Shown: positions 45,902-53,939, counted from the first letter of the stretch. The stretch: DNA of 64,000 bases from Mesorhizobium sp. M4B.F.Ca.ET.058.02.1.1 (GCF_003952505.1 NZ_CP034450.1:1364001-1428000); one strand, 5' to 3'. A program made the numbers and translations. Notes: generated by a model not told the origin, from the sequence alone.

Positions 45902-47143
45902 CTACTTCTGCGGCGCCTGGTCGATGATCGACTGCATGGTCTCCTGTGCATTCGATATCGCGCCGTCGACATCGTCGCCGAAGAAGACCTCGTTGACCAT
46001 CTGCGTCCACGGACCGTTGGCGGAGTTGATCAGGTCGTTGAACACCACCGTGTAGGGCGTGCGGCCCTTGGCCATCGCCTCGGCGGCGATCTGGTAGCGC
46101 GGATCGAGGTCCTTCAGCGCCTCCTTGGCGATGTCGCCACGCACCGGCAGGCTGCCGTATTTGGCGAGCAGCGTCTGGCCTTCGAGCGAATAGGCGAAGT
46201 CCAGAAACTCCTTCACCACGGCGAGCTTCTTGGTGCCCTTGGTGACGACGAAATTGTCGCCGCCGGCGAAGGACGACCAACCGCCATCCTTGCCAGGCAG
46301 GAAGGTGACGCCATAGTCGACATTCGGATACTGCGTGTTGAGCGCGCCGATGGCGAAGGCGCCGGACGGCGAGATGCCGATATTGCCGGCGGCGAAGGCG
46401 GCGAAGAAGTTGGCGCCGGTGTCGGTCTGCGCGCCTGATGGCACCAGGTCCTTCTTGACCATCGAGCGGTAGAGGTCGATGGCGCCGCGCAGCTGCGGGC
46501 TGTCCAGCGTCGCCTTGGTGCCGTCCTCGGAGAGGATGTCGCCGCCCGAAGCCCAGATCAGCGGCGTGAAGGTGAAGATGTTGCAGCCGCCGCAATTGCC
46601 GGAGAAATAGAAGCCCTTGATATCGCCGCCGAGCGCGTTGACCTTCTCGGCGTCGGCCTCGATCTCGGCCCAGTTGGTCGGGCCTTTTTCCGGATCGAGC
46701 CCGGCCTGCTTGAACAGCTTCTTGTTCCAGATCAGCACCGAACTGTCGGCCGAGAACGGCAGGCCATAGATGCGGCCCTTGTAGGTGCCGGTCTTGACAT
46801 GCGCCGGCGACAGGCTGGCGAAATAGGGCAGCGACTTCGCCCAGTCGGTGATGTCCTCGAGCTGGCCGGCGGCCGAGAAGGACGGCGTGTAGATCAGATC
46901 GAGCGACAGCGCGTCGGGCGCGGTGCCGCCGGCGGCGGCAGCGCCATATTTCGGGATGATCTCGGCATTGGGGATGATGTCGAGCTTGATCTGGTTCTCG
47001 TGGCCCTTGTTGAAGGCGTCGACGATGCGCGGCATGAAGTTCGAGCCGTCGGCGCGCACCCAGATGTTGGCGGTGTCGGCCGCGAAAGCAGGCAGAGCAA
47101 AGATGCTCGCGGCGAGCGCGAGCCCGGCAATCATGGTCTTCAT
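45902..47143 (-). CDS. Extracellular sugar-binding protein (family 1)
   Basis: This protein of about 413 residues has a signal peptide (MIAGLALAASIFALPAFA) and a MalE-type fold (IWVRADGSNFMPRIVDAFNK; YGLPFSADSSVLIWNKKLFK). AGGAGG lies directly upstream of the chosen start (MKTMIAG), a very strong ribosome site typical for abundant binding proteins. The motif GNCGGCNIFTF carries two Cys that may form a disulfide. It begins 58 bp after the LacI gene. Together with the permeases and GH127 it should import an arabinose-containing oligosaccharide. Confidence 0.9.
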   Translation of the reverse strand: MKTMIAGLALAASIFALPAFAADTANIWVRADGSNFMPRIVDAFNKGHENQIKLDIIPNAEIIPKYGAAAAGGTAPDALSLDLIYTPSFSAAGQLEDITDWAKSLPYFASLSPAHVKTGTYKGRIYGLPFSADSSVLIWNKKLFKQAGLDPEKGPTNWAEIEADAEKVNALGGDIKGFYFSGNCGGCNIFTFTPLIWASGGDILSEDGTKATLDSPQLRGAIDLYRSMVKKDLVPSGAQTDTGANFFAAFAAGNIGISPSGAFAIGALNTQYPNVDYGVTFLPGKDGGWSSFAGGDNFVVTKGTKKLAVVKEFLDFAYSLEGQTLLAKYGSLPVRGDIAKEALKDLDPRYQIAAEAMAKGRTPYTVVFNDLINSANGPWTQMVNEVFFGDDVDGAISNAQETMQSIIDQAPQK

Positions 47144-47201
47144 GGTTCTCCTCCTCATTGGTTCTCCTCCCAGTTCGGCCGCGCTTGGTAGCGCAGGCCC
47201 G

Positions 47202-48242
47202 TTAGCCGCCCACTGTGCGGCCGCATGACTGACGCACCACCAGCCGGCACGGCAGTTTTCGAATGCCCGGCGCGGCCGCCTGGCCGCCGACGAGCGAAAG
47301 CAAAGCGAGCCCGGCCTCGCGGCCGAGCGTCGCCAGGTTCATGTCGACCGAGGTCAGCGGCGGGCGCGTCGCCTCGGCCACGATCTCCCAATTGTCGAAA
47401 CCGACGACGCCGACCTCCTCGGGCACGCGGATGCCGCGCTCGCGCAGCGCATCGATGACGCCGCGCGCGATCTGGTCGTTGCCGCAGAAGACGGCGTCCG
47501 GCGTCTCCGCCCTGCCCTTGCCGTCGAACAGCTTCGCCACCGCCTCATGCCCCCAGCCTTCCGACCAGGCGCCGAGCAACGGCTCGGCGGCCGGCAGGCC
47601 GTGCTCGACAAGGACCTGGCGATAGGCGCGGGCGCGCTCATGCACGACAGCAAAACTCGCCGGCCCGCTGACATGGGCGATGCGCCGGCGTCCGAGCCCG
47701 CAAAAATGCTCGACCGCCAGCCGCGCGCCGCCGGCATCGTCGGAGACGAAGGCGACCGAGCCGGGATCGGGCTGTGTGAAGGCATAGATCACCGGGATGC
47801 GCAAATTGGAGAGGTCGATCGGCAGATGGCGGTCGATGCGTTTTCCCGTGGCGATGATGCCGTCGACGCGCTTGTCGAGCATGGCCTCGACATGCAGCTG
47901 GCCAAGCCGCGGATCGTCCTCGACATTGCACAGGAACACCGAGACACCGGCATCGACCAGCGCATCGGAAACGCCGGCCATCAGCGGCAGCGAGAAGCGG
48001 CCGTAGGTATCGTTGGTGAGCAGCCCGACGGTGAAGGAGCGTTTTCGCAACAGGCTCTGCGCCAGGCTGTTCGGCCGGAACCCCAGCCGCTGCGCCGTCT
48101 CGCGGATACGCTCGCGCGTCTCCGCCGTCATCCGCCCCTGCCCGTTCAGCGCCTTTGAGGCCGTCGCCACGCTGACGCCGGCGGCCGACGCCACCTCACG
48201 CAGGGTGACCGGGGCTGGCGCTGGCAAGGCGTTGGAGGACAT
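47202..48242 (-). CDS. LacI family transcriptional regulator
   Basis: This 346-residue repressor has an N-terminal LacI HTH and hinge (VTLREVASAAGVSVATASKA; LGFRPNSLAQSLLRKR) and a periplasmic-binding-like sugar domain (TFTV.LLTNDTYGRFSLPL-type start; VVGFDNWEIVAEATRPPLTS near the end). It is the first gene of the sugar ABC/GH127 cluster, on the same strand. Two near-identical palindromes lie upstream of its start (48266-48281 and 48334-48349), so autoregulation is likely and may cover the whole cluster. Confidence 0.93.
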   Translation of the reverse strand: MSSNALPAPAPVTLREVASAAGVSVATASKALNGQGRMTAETRERIRETAQRLGFRPNSLAQSLLRKRSFTVGLLTNDTYGRFSLPLMAGVSDALVDAGVSVFLCNVEDDPRLGQLHVEAMLDKRVDGIIATGKRIDRHLPIDLSNLRIPVIYAFTQPDPGSVAFVSDDAGGARLAVEHFCGLGRRRIAHVSGPASFAVVHERARAYRQVLVEHGLPAAEPLLGAWSEGWGHEAVAKLFDGKGRAETPDAVFCGNDQIARGVIDALRERGIRVPEEVGVVGFDNWEIVAEATRPPLTSVDMNLATLGREAGLALLSLVGGQAAAPGIRKLPCRLVVRQSCGRTVGG

Positions 48243-48265
48243 GTGGCGAGGCGCATCCCTTGGTT

Positions 48266-48281
48266 GAGAAAAGGTTTTCTC
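48266..48281. promoter_or_regulatory. LacI-type operator 1
   Basis: GAGAAAAGGTTTTCTC is a palindrome with 7-bp arms, 24 bp upstream of the LacI start. Its form and position fit a LacI-family operator. Confidence 0.7.
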
Positions 48282-48333
48282 TTATCGCCCTGCGCGGTGA
48301 TGACGGGTGAGGGTCAACGAGCGAAGGGGATTT

Positions 48334-48349
48334 GGGAAAAGGTTTTCTC
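48334..48349. promoter_or_regulatory. LacI-type operator 2
   Basis: GGGAAAAGGTTTTCTC repeats the first operator at 14 of 16 positions, 68 bp away (centre to centre). Two sites at this distance suit looping or cooperative binding. Confidence 0.65.
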
Positions 48350-48497
48350 AGAGGGAGATTAGGGGAAGGTGGGGAGGTTGGCAAGGGGGGAGAGCGTTGC
48401 TCTTTCGACTTGCTATATGACCTCGCCCTTGTTGCCAAAGTCCGTGGCGAGCCATAGTAACAAGGCAACGCTTCCGAACAATCCAATGGTAGTCGAT

Positions 48498-49676
48498 ATG
48501 CACGATACCGCACGACCGTTCCTGGTCATCTACGTGGCATGGCATCCTGACTTTGAGGACGGAGAGCGGCTTGCCCGTGTCTTGTATGATCACTACCGCC
48601 GAAAACTCTATGAGAATGTAGCCGGCGGATCTGGATTGCCCGTGGTATATCGGTTCCTTCCTGCTCCGGACGCCGCAACTCCAATCGACATTGACCTGAT
48701 CGATGCTGAAACTTCAGCCGTTGTCTTGCTAATTGACGACCACTGGGTACATGACCCGGATTGGGTAGCTTGGGCCCAAAAACTAGCCCAACAGGCGGAC
48801 GCCAAGGGTTTGGCCGCCCGCGTCTTCCCGGTTGCGATAGACGGTTCCGCAACGCGGATCGGCCTATTCGAACAGGCCTCGCGATGGGACAAATGGGACG
48901 GTCTTTCGTTCGAAGAGCGTCAGCGGCGCCTCATTATTGACCTAACCCACCAACTCTGCCGCATGTTAAGATCTTATCTAGAGCATCTAAGGCGACCGAA
49001 AGAAACTGGGGACATCCTTGCCAGATATCTGAGGAAAGTGGAGATATTTATCAGTCACTCGAAACACGACGAAGATGGGGAACGAATCGCCAAACTAATT
49101 CGGAGATATGTCTATGAGGGCGACGGCCTGTCGAGCTTCTTTGATGTCCATGACATACCAATCGGCCTACAATTCAACAAGGTTCTATTACAAAAGGTAA
49201 AATTGAGCGCAGTTGTCGCCATCAACACCGACAGTTATTCGTCAAGAGAGTGGTGTCGCCGTGAAATTATAGAAGCAAAGCGATGGAACGTCCCACTGGT
49301 AATTGCCAATTGTATGAGTGACATGGATGAACGAGGGTTTCCCTACCTTGGAAACGTTCCAGTCGTACGCATGGATCCTATCACTTCGGACCGCATCGAC
49401 GTGATCGTCAGCAAATTGCTGGACGAAGTTCTTAAGGACTTCCTTTGGCGGTGCTGGGTCCAGTCGGCCGCCTCGGATCGGGATGATGTCGTCTTTGTTC
49501 CACGCCCTCCCGAACTCATCACTTTGGTCGGTTTGGAAGGCAAGGCTCAAGCAGACGTGACATTAGTCTATCCGGAGCCACCTATCGGCGCAGAGGAGCA
49601 GCGCCTCTTTGAGATTATTGCACCGAAGGTGCAGTTACGCAGCATGACTGAGTGGCTGGCCGGGAGATCCATATGA
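48498..49676 (+). CDS. Tandem TIR-domain protein
   Basis: This protein of about 392 residues carries two TIR-like modules. The first (about 5-120) begins FLVIYVAWHPDFEDGERLAR and has DAETSAVVLLIDDHWVHDP. The second (about 180-300) is canonical: VEIFISHSKHDEDGERIAKL, then SSREWCRREIIEAKR, where E256 sits at the catalytic Glu position of NAD-cleaving TIRs (WCxxE). A conserved-looking tail (about 330-392) follows. It may cleave NAD+ or make a nucleotide signal on sensing infection. Its TGA overlaps the ATG of the SLOG-like gene (ATGA), so the two are a unit. The start is uncertain: ATGs at 48417, 48486 and 48498 all lack a clear ribosome site. Base composition is more AT-rich than surrounding genes, suggesting transfer. 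Confidence 0.85.
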   Translation: MHDTARPFLVIYVAWHPDFEDGERLARVLYDHYRRKLYENVAGGSGLPVVYRFLPAPDAATPIDIDLIDAETSAVVLLIDDHWVHDPDWVAWAQKLAQQADAKGLAARVFPVAIDGSATRIGLFEQASRWDKWDGLSFEERQRRLIIDLTHQLCRMLRSYLEHLRRPKETGDILARYLRKVEIFISHSKHDEDGERIAKLIRRYVYEGDGLSSFFDVHDIPIGLQFNKVLLQKVKLSAVVAINTDSYSSREWCRREIIEAKRWNVPLVIANCMSDMDERGFPYLGNVPVVRMDPITSDRIDVIVSKLLDEVLKDFLWRCWVQSAASDRDDVVFVPRPPELITLVGLEGKAQADVTLVYPEPPIGAEEQRLFEIIAPKVQLRSMTEWLAGRSI

Positions 49677-50494
49677 ACTACAGAGAACCTTTGAGTCAGC
49701 GCGCCGTCGCGATTTCAATCTCGACAAGTCCTGATATGGCGTTGCTTGGACTGGGTCCGGAACATCTCGATGACGCGATGACGGAAGTCGCGAGGCATTT
49801 GCTGGCGATGGGTGCACGTCTTCTCTACGGAGGCGACCTTCGTGAGCATGGTTTTTCACGCCTGTTGTTCGAATTGGTTGCACGACATCGGCGGGACGCA
49901 GACTTGGGAGACGAGCGTGTTGGCGTGAGCAACTATTTGGCTTGGCCCGTTCATGCCCATCTATCCGCTGACAGGCTCATCGAGTTGTCTAACGCACTTA
50001 AAGGAAGCGCTGAAGTTTTGTGTATGGGGCCGGATGGTACAGTTGTGTTACCGGAGGCGCGCGGACCCGCAACTACGGCGCCTGCAACGGATAAAGAATG
50101 GGCTGATGGATTGACAGCAATGCGCATGGCCGTGCGCAGCGCGAGCGACGCTCGCATTGTATTGGGTGGAACCGTCGAGGGTTTCAAGGGAAGGATGCCG
50201 GGGGTGGCCGAAGAAGCACTACTCTCACTTGAGAACGAGCAGCCTCTGTTTCTTCTAGGCGGCTTCGGTGGCTGCACCTTCGATATTGCCGTCGAGCTAG
50301 GCCTAACTCCTAACACAGGCCCTAACCGTAGCTGGCTCGGTAGGGGCCGTTTTTCCGGATTTTCGGTCGATAGCCTTCGGAACGGCCTAACAGCGAATGA
50401 AAACAAAGCGCTAGTCGCAACCGCACACATCGATCAAGCGGTGGCGCTTGTGCTACGTGGCTTCCTCCGTCAAGAGAAGATTGCCGGAAATTAA
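49673..50494 (+). CDS. SLOG/LOG-like nucleotide-binding protein coupled to TIR
   Basis: This 273-residue protein resembles the SLOG (LOG-Smf/DprA) superfamily. An N-terminal Rossmann strand-helix (AVAISISTSPDMALLGLGPE) precedes the Gly motif LLYGGDLREHGF, and a second segment has VLGGTVEGFKGRMPGVAEEA and PLFLLGGFGGCTFDIA. SLOG proteins bind NAD-derived or related nucleotides and act as sensors in conflict systems. The ATG at 49673 overlaps the TIR stop and has GGGAG 6 nt before it. No effector domain such as SIR2 or a membrane segment is fused. By analogy with Thoeris it could receive a TIR-made nucleotide, but its output is unknown. Confidence 0.7.
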   Translation: MNYREPLSQRAVAISISTSPDMALLGLGPEHLDDAMTEVARHLLAMGARLLYGGDLREHGFSRLLFELVARHRRDADLGDERVGVSNYLAWPVHAHLSADRLIELSNALKGSAEVLCMGPDGTVVLPEARGPATTAPATDKEWADGLTAMRMAVRSASDARIVLGGTVEGFKGRMPGVAEEALLSLENEQPLFLLGGFGGCTFDIAVELGLTPNTGPNRSWLGRGRFSGFSVDSLRNGLTANENKALVATAHIDQAVALVLRGFLRQEKIAGN

Positions 50495-50547
50495 CTTCAA
50501 TATGAAAGGGCGATATTCCAAGGTCGCAGCTTTGTGCGGCGGGGCCT

Positions 50548-51159
50548 TCAAGCGGTCCTGACCCAATCCAGAGGTCGAGCCATGTACCCGTGGGCATCTA
50601 GAGACCTTATCCAATCGATGAATTGGTCTCGATGTTCCTCGGAGAAATGATTCCGATGGCCGCGACGAGCGCAAATATCAGCTCCATTGAAATCGCGATA
50701 CAACTGCGGAATTTCTGGCCCTCCTCCGCCCCAATAGGCATAGTCGTGCCCAATGAGGACCTTCTCCGATTTAGTGTCATGGTCTACATTAATTGGGTTT
50801 AGCGCACCATTTCGCTCGCTGTGGAGCGAGCTGGCCTGCAGCCATTCACCGCTATTAGGATTGCGATGATAGATATTATCGCCAAAAGCTTGCATCTTGC
50901 TGCCACGAAGAAAGGGACGCTTCGTCATGAAGCGCGGGTCGTTCCAGTAGTGATCATACGTTGTGATTTCGTCGACGACCATGAAATAGACTAGAAAGCC
51001 TCGCCGTCTACGTTTGGCGCAACCTGTCCCGACAACGTAATCGCCAATCTCCGCGTGCTCGCGAATGCTGGGTTTGCAAGTTGCAAGAGTACATACTCCG
51101 TGGAATGGGTTCGGAGCGAACCCATAGTCGTGATCCAGGACGTAAGAATGTAGCCGCAC
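50548..51159 (-). CDS. Nmad2-type putative nucleotide modification-associated protein
   Basis: This protein of about 203 residues matches my memory of the Nmad2 domain: HSYVLDHDYGFAPNPFHGVC, TLATCKPSIREHAEIGDYVV, FLRGSKMQAFGDNIYHRNP, VLIGHDYAYWGGGGPEIP and the C-terminal DICARRGHRNHF. The family is predicted to be linked to modified nucleotides but has no known chemistry. A GTG at 51159, one base after the TIR gene's TAG, is the likely start; an ORF start at 51300 would overlap the TIR gene in another frame. It is the last gene of the MazG/UDG/TIR operon and converges with the SLOG-like gene, 53 bp apart. Confidence 0.7.
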   Translation of the reverse strand: MRLHSYVLDHDYGFAPNPFHGVCTLATCKPSIREHAEIGDYVVGTGCAKRRRRGFLVYFMVVDEITTYDHYWNDPRFMTKRPFLRGSKMQAFGDNIYHRNPNSGEWLQASSLHSERNGALNPINVDHDTKSEKVLIGHDYAYWGGGGPEIPQLYRDFNGADICARRGHRNHFSEEHRDQFIDWIRSLDAHGYMARPLDWVRTA

Positions 51160-51160
51160 T

Positions 51161-51640
51161 CTAGCTCGCGCACCTGTATCGAGCGATTGGTCGCTCCGCC
51201 CGAGGCTCGCCTTTGGGGTCGCGCCATTCTTCGATCTTCCCGAAGATAGCGTCGATAATCTGCTCGGCACGCCAAGGGACGACTGCATTTGCATACTCAT
51301 CGAGCGCCTCTGGCGGCTCGCATCCGTGCTCCCCGTGGTCCCACACTCCTACGATACGTTTGCCAAGTTTATGGGCATACTCGATTTCCCAATTAACCCA
51401 ATCGCTATGTTTCGTATCTGGCGTAATAAGGACGACGACCGTACCCGCCCATTCTATGCGAGGGCTAAGTATGTCGCGTTTGATGTAGTCGGGGTCTTTC
51501 GCGTTGTTGGGTCTATCGCTGTTGATTGAACTGTCACGAGCGGAGCAGCCATTTTTGGCGAGAAGATCTTTCAGCGCCTGTAGCCGTGCGTCATCCTCGT
51601 GGACATGGCTAATAAAGACGTTGCAAACTTTGTCGCTCAC
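51161..51640 (-). CDS. ThsB-type TIR-like domain protein (DUF1863 family)
   Basis: This 159-residue protein is a single TIR-like domain: NVFISHVHEDDARLQALKDL at the start, YIKRDILSPRIEWAGTVVVL, then SDWVNWEIEYAHKLGKRIVG, with E85 (WVNWE) at the catalytic Glu position, and GVWDHGEHGCEPPEALDEYA. This form (the MTH538-like/ThsB branch) makes signalling nucleotides in Thoeris. A GTG start at 51640 with GGAG 7 nt before it is preferred to the ATG at 51715, which has no good ribosome site. The stop is 1 nt before the Nmad2 start. Confidence 0.8.
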   Translation of the reverse strand: MSDKVCNVFISHVHEDDARLQALKDLLAKNGCSARDSSINSDRPNNAKDPDYIKRDILSPRIEWAGTVVVLITPDTKHSDWVNWEIEYAHKLGKRIVGVWDHGEHGCEPPEALDEYANAVVPWRAEQIIDAIFGKIEEWRDPKGEPRAERPIARYRCAS

Positions 51641-51727
51641 GGTACTGCTCCGGCGGTCTAGTTCCCATGAAGTACTTATAGAGTATCCCCGACCGTCAAG
51701 GCTAGAGCCATCCAACGTTATACCCAG

Positions 51728-52396
51728 TTACAAAAGCCTCAAGGTTTGCCCCTCGACACGAGGCGATACGCAATAATGCGAATACACACCCGCCCTGAAC
51801 TCATTGTGACCACCGTAGCTAGGATGCCGCACCTGCTCGGCCGCGACATCCAAATCAGCCAAAGCGGCCTGTGCGTCACGACCGATCGCAACCACTGATC
51901 GTGGTCGCAATCTCTCTATTAGCCACTGCAGCAGATGGCTGCAGGCATATCGTTCGTCGCGAGTATGGCAGCGATTCGAAAGTGGAGAATCTTCCTCGAA
52001 AGGATGGAGAGGAAAGACGTTCCAAAGGAATATCGGCCGACGAAGTTCACGGAGGACTTCCCAGATGACCGTTGCCGTTCGCTCCGCCACCGCAGGCCCA
52101 CGAGTAGCACGCTTCAGTGGTGCCGTGCCAAGGAGCGCAGCGTGTGCCCCAAGATGGACCTCGTCGGTCAATGCGAGCCCCGTCCGCCGACCACCACGAT
52201 AGCCGAGGTCACGTGCGATCCATATTGACTCCACTCCGCGGTCAAGGGCTGCATCCAGAACCATCTTAAGGTTGTGCCGGCGGACCGCAGGCGCCTCAAC
52301 AAGGTCGTACGCTTGGCAGGTCTCAGCGTACGGATTAAATGCATTGTTGAAACGCAAACCCCGGAGGGCCTCTATAAAACCCGAGGTGTCAATCAT
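51728..52396 (-). CDS. Uracil-DNA glycosylase superfamily protein, altered first motif
   Basis: This 222-residue protein has a UDG fold. The C-terminal motif RHPSYGGHNEF (191-200) and the middle element FLWNVFPLHPFEED (124-136), with NRCHTRDERYAC following, match the family. The first motif, normally GEAPG followed by YRG..TG, reads ARDLGYRGGRRTG (61-73), so the acidic/water-activating part is changed. It may excise an unusual base or only bind it. Its ATG overlaps the stop of the MazG-like gene by 4 bp (ATGA), so the two proteins are translated together. Confidence 0.72.
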   Translation of the reverse strand: MIDTSGFIEALRGLRFNNAFNPYAETCQAYDLVEAPAVRRHNLKMVLDAALDRGVESIWIARDLGYRGGRRTGLALTDEVHLGAHAALLGTAPLKRATRGPAVAERTATVIWEVLRELRRPIFLWNVFPLHPFEEDSPLSNRCHTRDERYACSHLLQWLIERLRPRSVVAIGRDAQAALADLDVAAEQVRHPSYGGHNEFRAGVYSHYCVSPRVEGQTLRLL

Positions 52397-53565
52397 GGTA
52401 GTGTCTCTGCCGACAGGCTGCGGTTGGGGCGATCAAGAATAAGTCGGCCGCGCCTATGCGTTCTAAGGAACCGAAAAGCTTCATTGCCCTTGAGAATCGC
52501 CTCCTCCCATAGCCACAGCGGACAGTCCTCCGACTCGTATCCTCGTACAAATTGCCGCACAGATTTTAGAAATGTAAACCCCAAATCTCCTGCACTTTGG
52601 CCCTCAAAGAAGTCCAGCTGTTTCGCCTCCCCAAAGACATATGTCGCGACCCCTTCTTCAATCAGGATGGCTCTGGCGCCATCCTGGCCTTCATCAACCT
52701 TTGTTTCGCTTTTTCGCTTCAGACGAAAAAGGGCGCGTGTAACGGGAGACCATCCCAGTATCGCCGCATAGGCATAGTGGAAGGCATCGTGAAACCGATA
52801 ATCATCTGGCTTCATAATATTGTCCGTTAGGCTGTCTCCTATGAAAATCCCGTTGCACTTCTGCACTACATAAGTCTTTCCGTTCTTGGCGACTCTTTCA
52901 AAGATTTCTATCTCTAGATTCTTTGGAAGTTGCTCCTCTTCGGGATATTCTTTGTCAAAGTCAGTTCCAAAATTTCGGTCCTCAGGCCATCTGTCAGCAG
53001 CCTTCTTCAAATTGTGATCGGCGGCTTGATCCAGAGTGATGCCTGCTTCGTTGGCAGCCGAGAGCAGGAACCGGAAGATTGCCGCAAGATGGTCAAGAAG
53101 GCCCGCTCGATCTAATGGCAAACCACCTTCTGCGCTTAGCGCAGCTAGGCGCCCGACAGCCCCAGCAAGCTGCAAAAGGGTACGCTCAAACGCGGCGGTG
53201 GGAGCGTTCAACGGCAAGGTAGGCTGAGGCTGCAAACTAAGGAGTTCGACATCGTTTCCATCGAACATGCGCTCCTTCGCATCGCCTTGGGCTGTCGTCG
53301 CTACTGCCGAGAGTGGCAATTCAGCATGATCGGCGATCACAGCGAGATACCAGAGGGCATCTCCCATTTCCTCGATTACGCTGGCCTCGTAGCCAAGGTA
53401 AGATCGGGAGTCGCGCTGCTTCTTCTTAACTTCACTTAGAAGGCTCCCAATCTCGCCGACCAAGCCGAGCACTGGGAGATCGAATCCATTACCCAATTGG
53501 TTGGTTCGATCCGTGCGTATTGCGCGCAATTGATAATTGTCGAGGGTAATTGACCGCTGATTCAT
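52393..53565 (-). CDS. MazG-like nucleotide pyrophosphohydrolase with C-terminal domain
   Basis: This protein of about 390 residues has an N-terminal all-alpha MazG-like domain (GLVGEIGSLLSEVKKKQRD, then EEMGDALWYLAVIADHAELP; E38, E45, E65/66 and D69 are candidate metal ligands). A C-terminal domain carries CNGIFIGDSLTDN, DDYRFHDAFHYAYAAILGWS and RLKRKSETKVDEGQDGARA. MazG enzymes hydrolyse NTPs or modified/alarmone nucleotides. The ATG at 53565 has GGAAA upstream; an in-frame GTG at 53589 is possible. It is the first clear gene of the four-gene minus-strand operon. Confidence 0.8.
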   Translation of the reverse strand: MNQRSITLDNYQLRAIRTDRTNQLGNGFDLPVLGLVGEIGSLLSEVKKKQRDSRSYLGYEASVIEEMGDALWYLAVIADHAELPLSAVATTAQGDAKERMFDGNDVELLSLQPQPTLPLNAPTAAFERTLLQLAGAVGRLAALSAEGGLPLDRAGLLDHLAAIFRFLLSAANEAGITLDQAADHNLKKAADRWPEDRNFGTDFDKEYPEEEQLPKNLEIEIFERVAKNGKTYVVQKCNGIFIGDSLTDNIMKPDDYRFHDAFHYAYAAILGWSPVTRALFRLKRKSETKVDEGQDGARAILIEEGVATYVFGEAKQLDFFEGQSAGDLGFTFLKSVRQFVRGYESEDCPLWLWEEAILKGNEAFRFLRTHRRGRLILDRPNRSLSAETLP

Positions 53566-53615
53566 CCGCTTTTCCGCCACCTGATTCACTGAGGATCATT
53601 ATCATCTTGTTTGAG

Positions 53616-53888
53616 TTAACGGTCGAGCGGGAAGACAGCGCAAACGATAGCATTTTCGCATTGCTTCAAACCACTGAACTTGGAGAACGCCCCTGACCAG
53701 TCATCACTGCCGTGACTTCCGACGTCATAGAAACCTTTAAGGCAGGTGAACTTCGATCTTGATACGGTCGAGAATTGGCACCCAACATCAGTTTGGTGAA
53801 GCTTGTGATGCGCCTTCGCGCAGGTGTTCTGGCATGCGAGCACGGCTTCTGACGAGTGAGGTGACCGATGAGCAACACAGGTCGCCAT
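53616..53888 (-). CDS. Possible small Cys-rich protein upstream of MazG-like gene
   Basis: This open frame of about 90 residues contains five Cys and many Ser/His (for example VLACQNTCAKAHHKLHQ). It is in the same orientation as the MazG-like gene and ends close upstream of it. There is no recognised domain and no good ribosome site, so it may equally be non-coding leader DNA of the operon. Confidence 0.2.
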   Translation of the reverse strand: MATCVAHRSPHSSEAVLACQNTCAKAHHKLHQTDVGCQFSTVSRSKFTCLKGFYDVGSHGSDDWSGAFSKFSGLKQCENAIVCAVFPLDR

Positions 53889-53939
53889 TCCACCCCACAC
53901 CGCTTTCTGCTTGAATACCCCCAACCAGCCCCGGAGCAC

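Noticed and set aside
45491..46595. Long minus-strand extension upstream of the MalF-like start
   Set aside because: It reads through the palindromic repeats and out of frame through the binding-protein gene.
48498..51640. Calling the island a classical Thoeris system
   Set aside because: TIR proteins are present but there is no SIR2-SLOG ThsA or other fused NADase effector; the SLOG-like protein stands alone.
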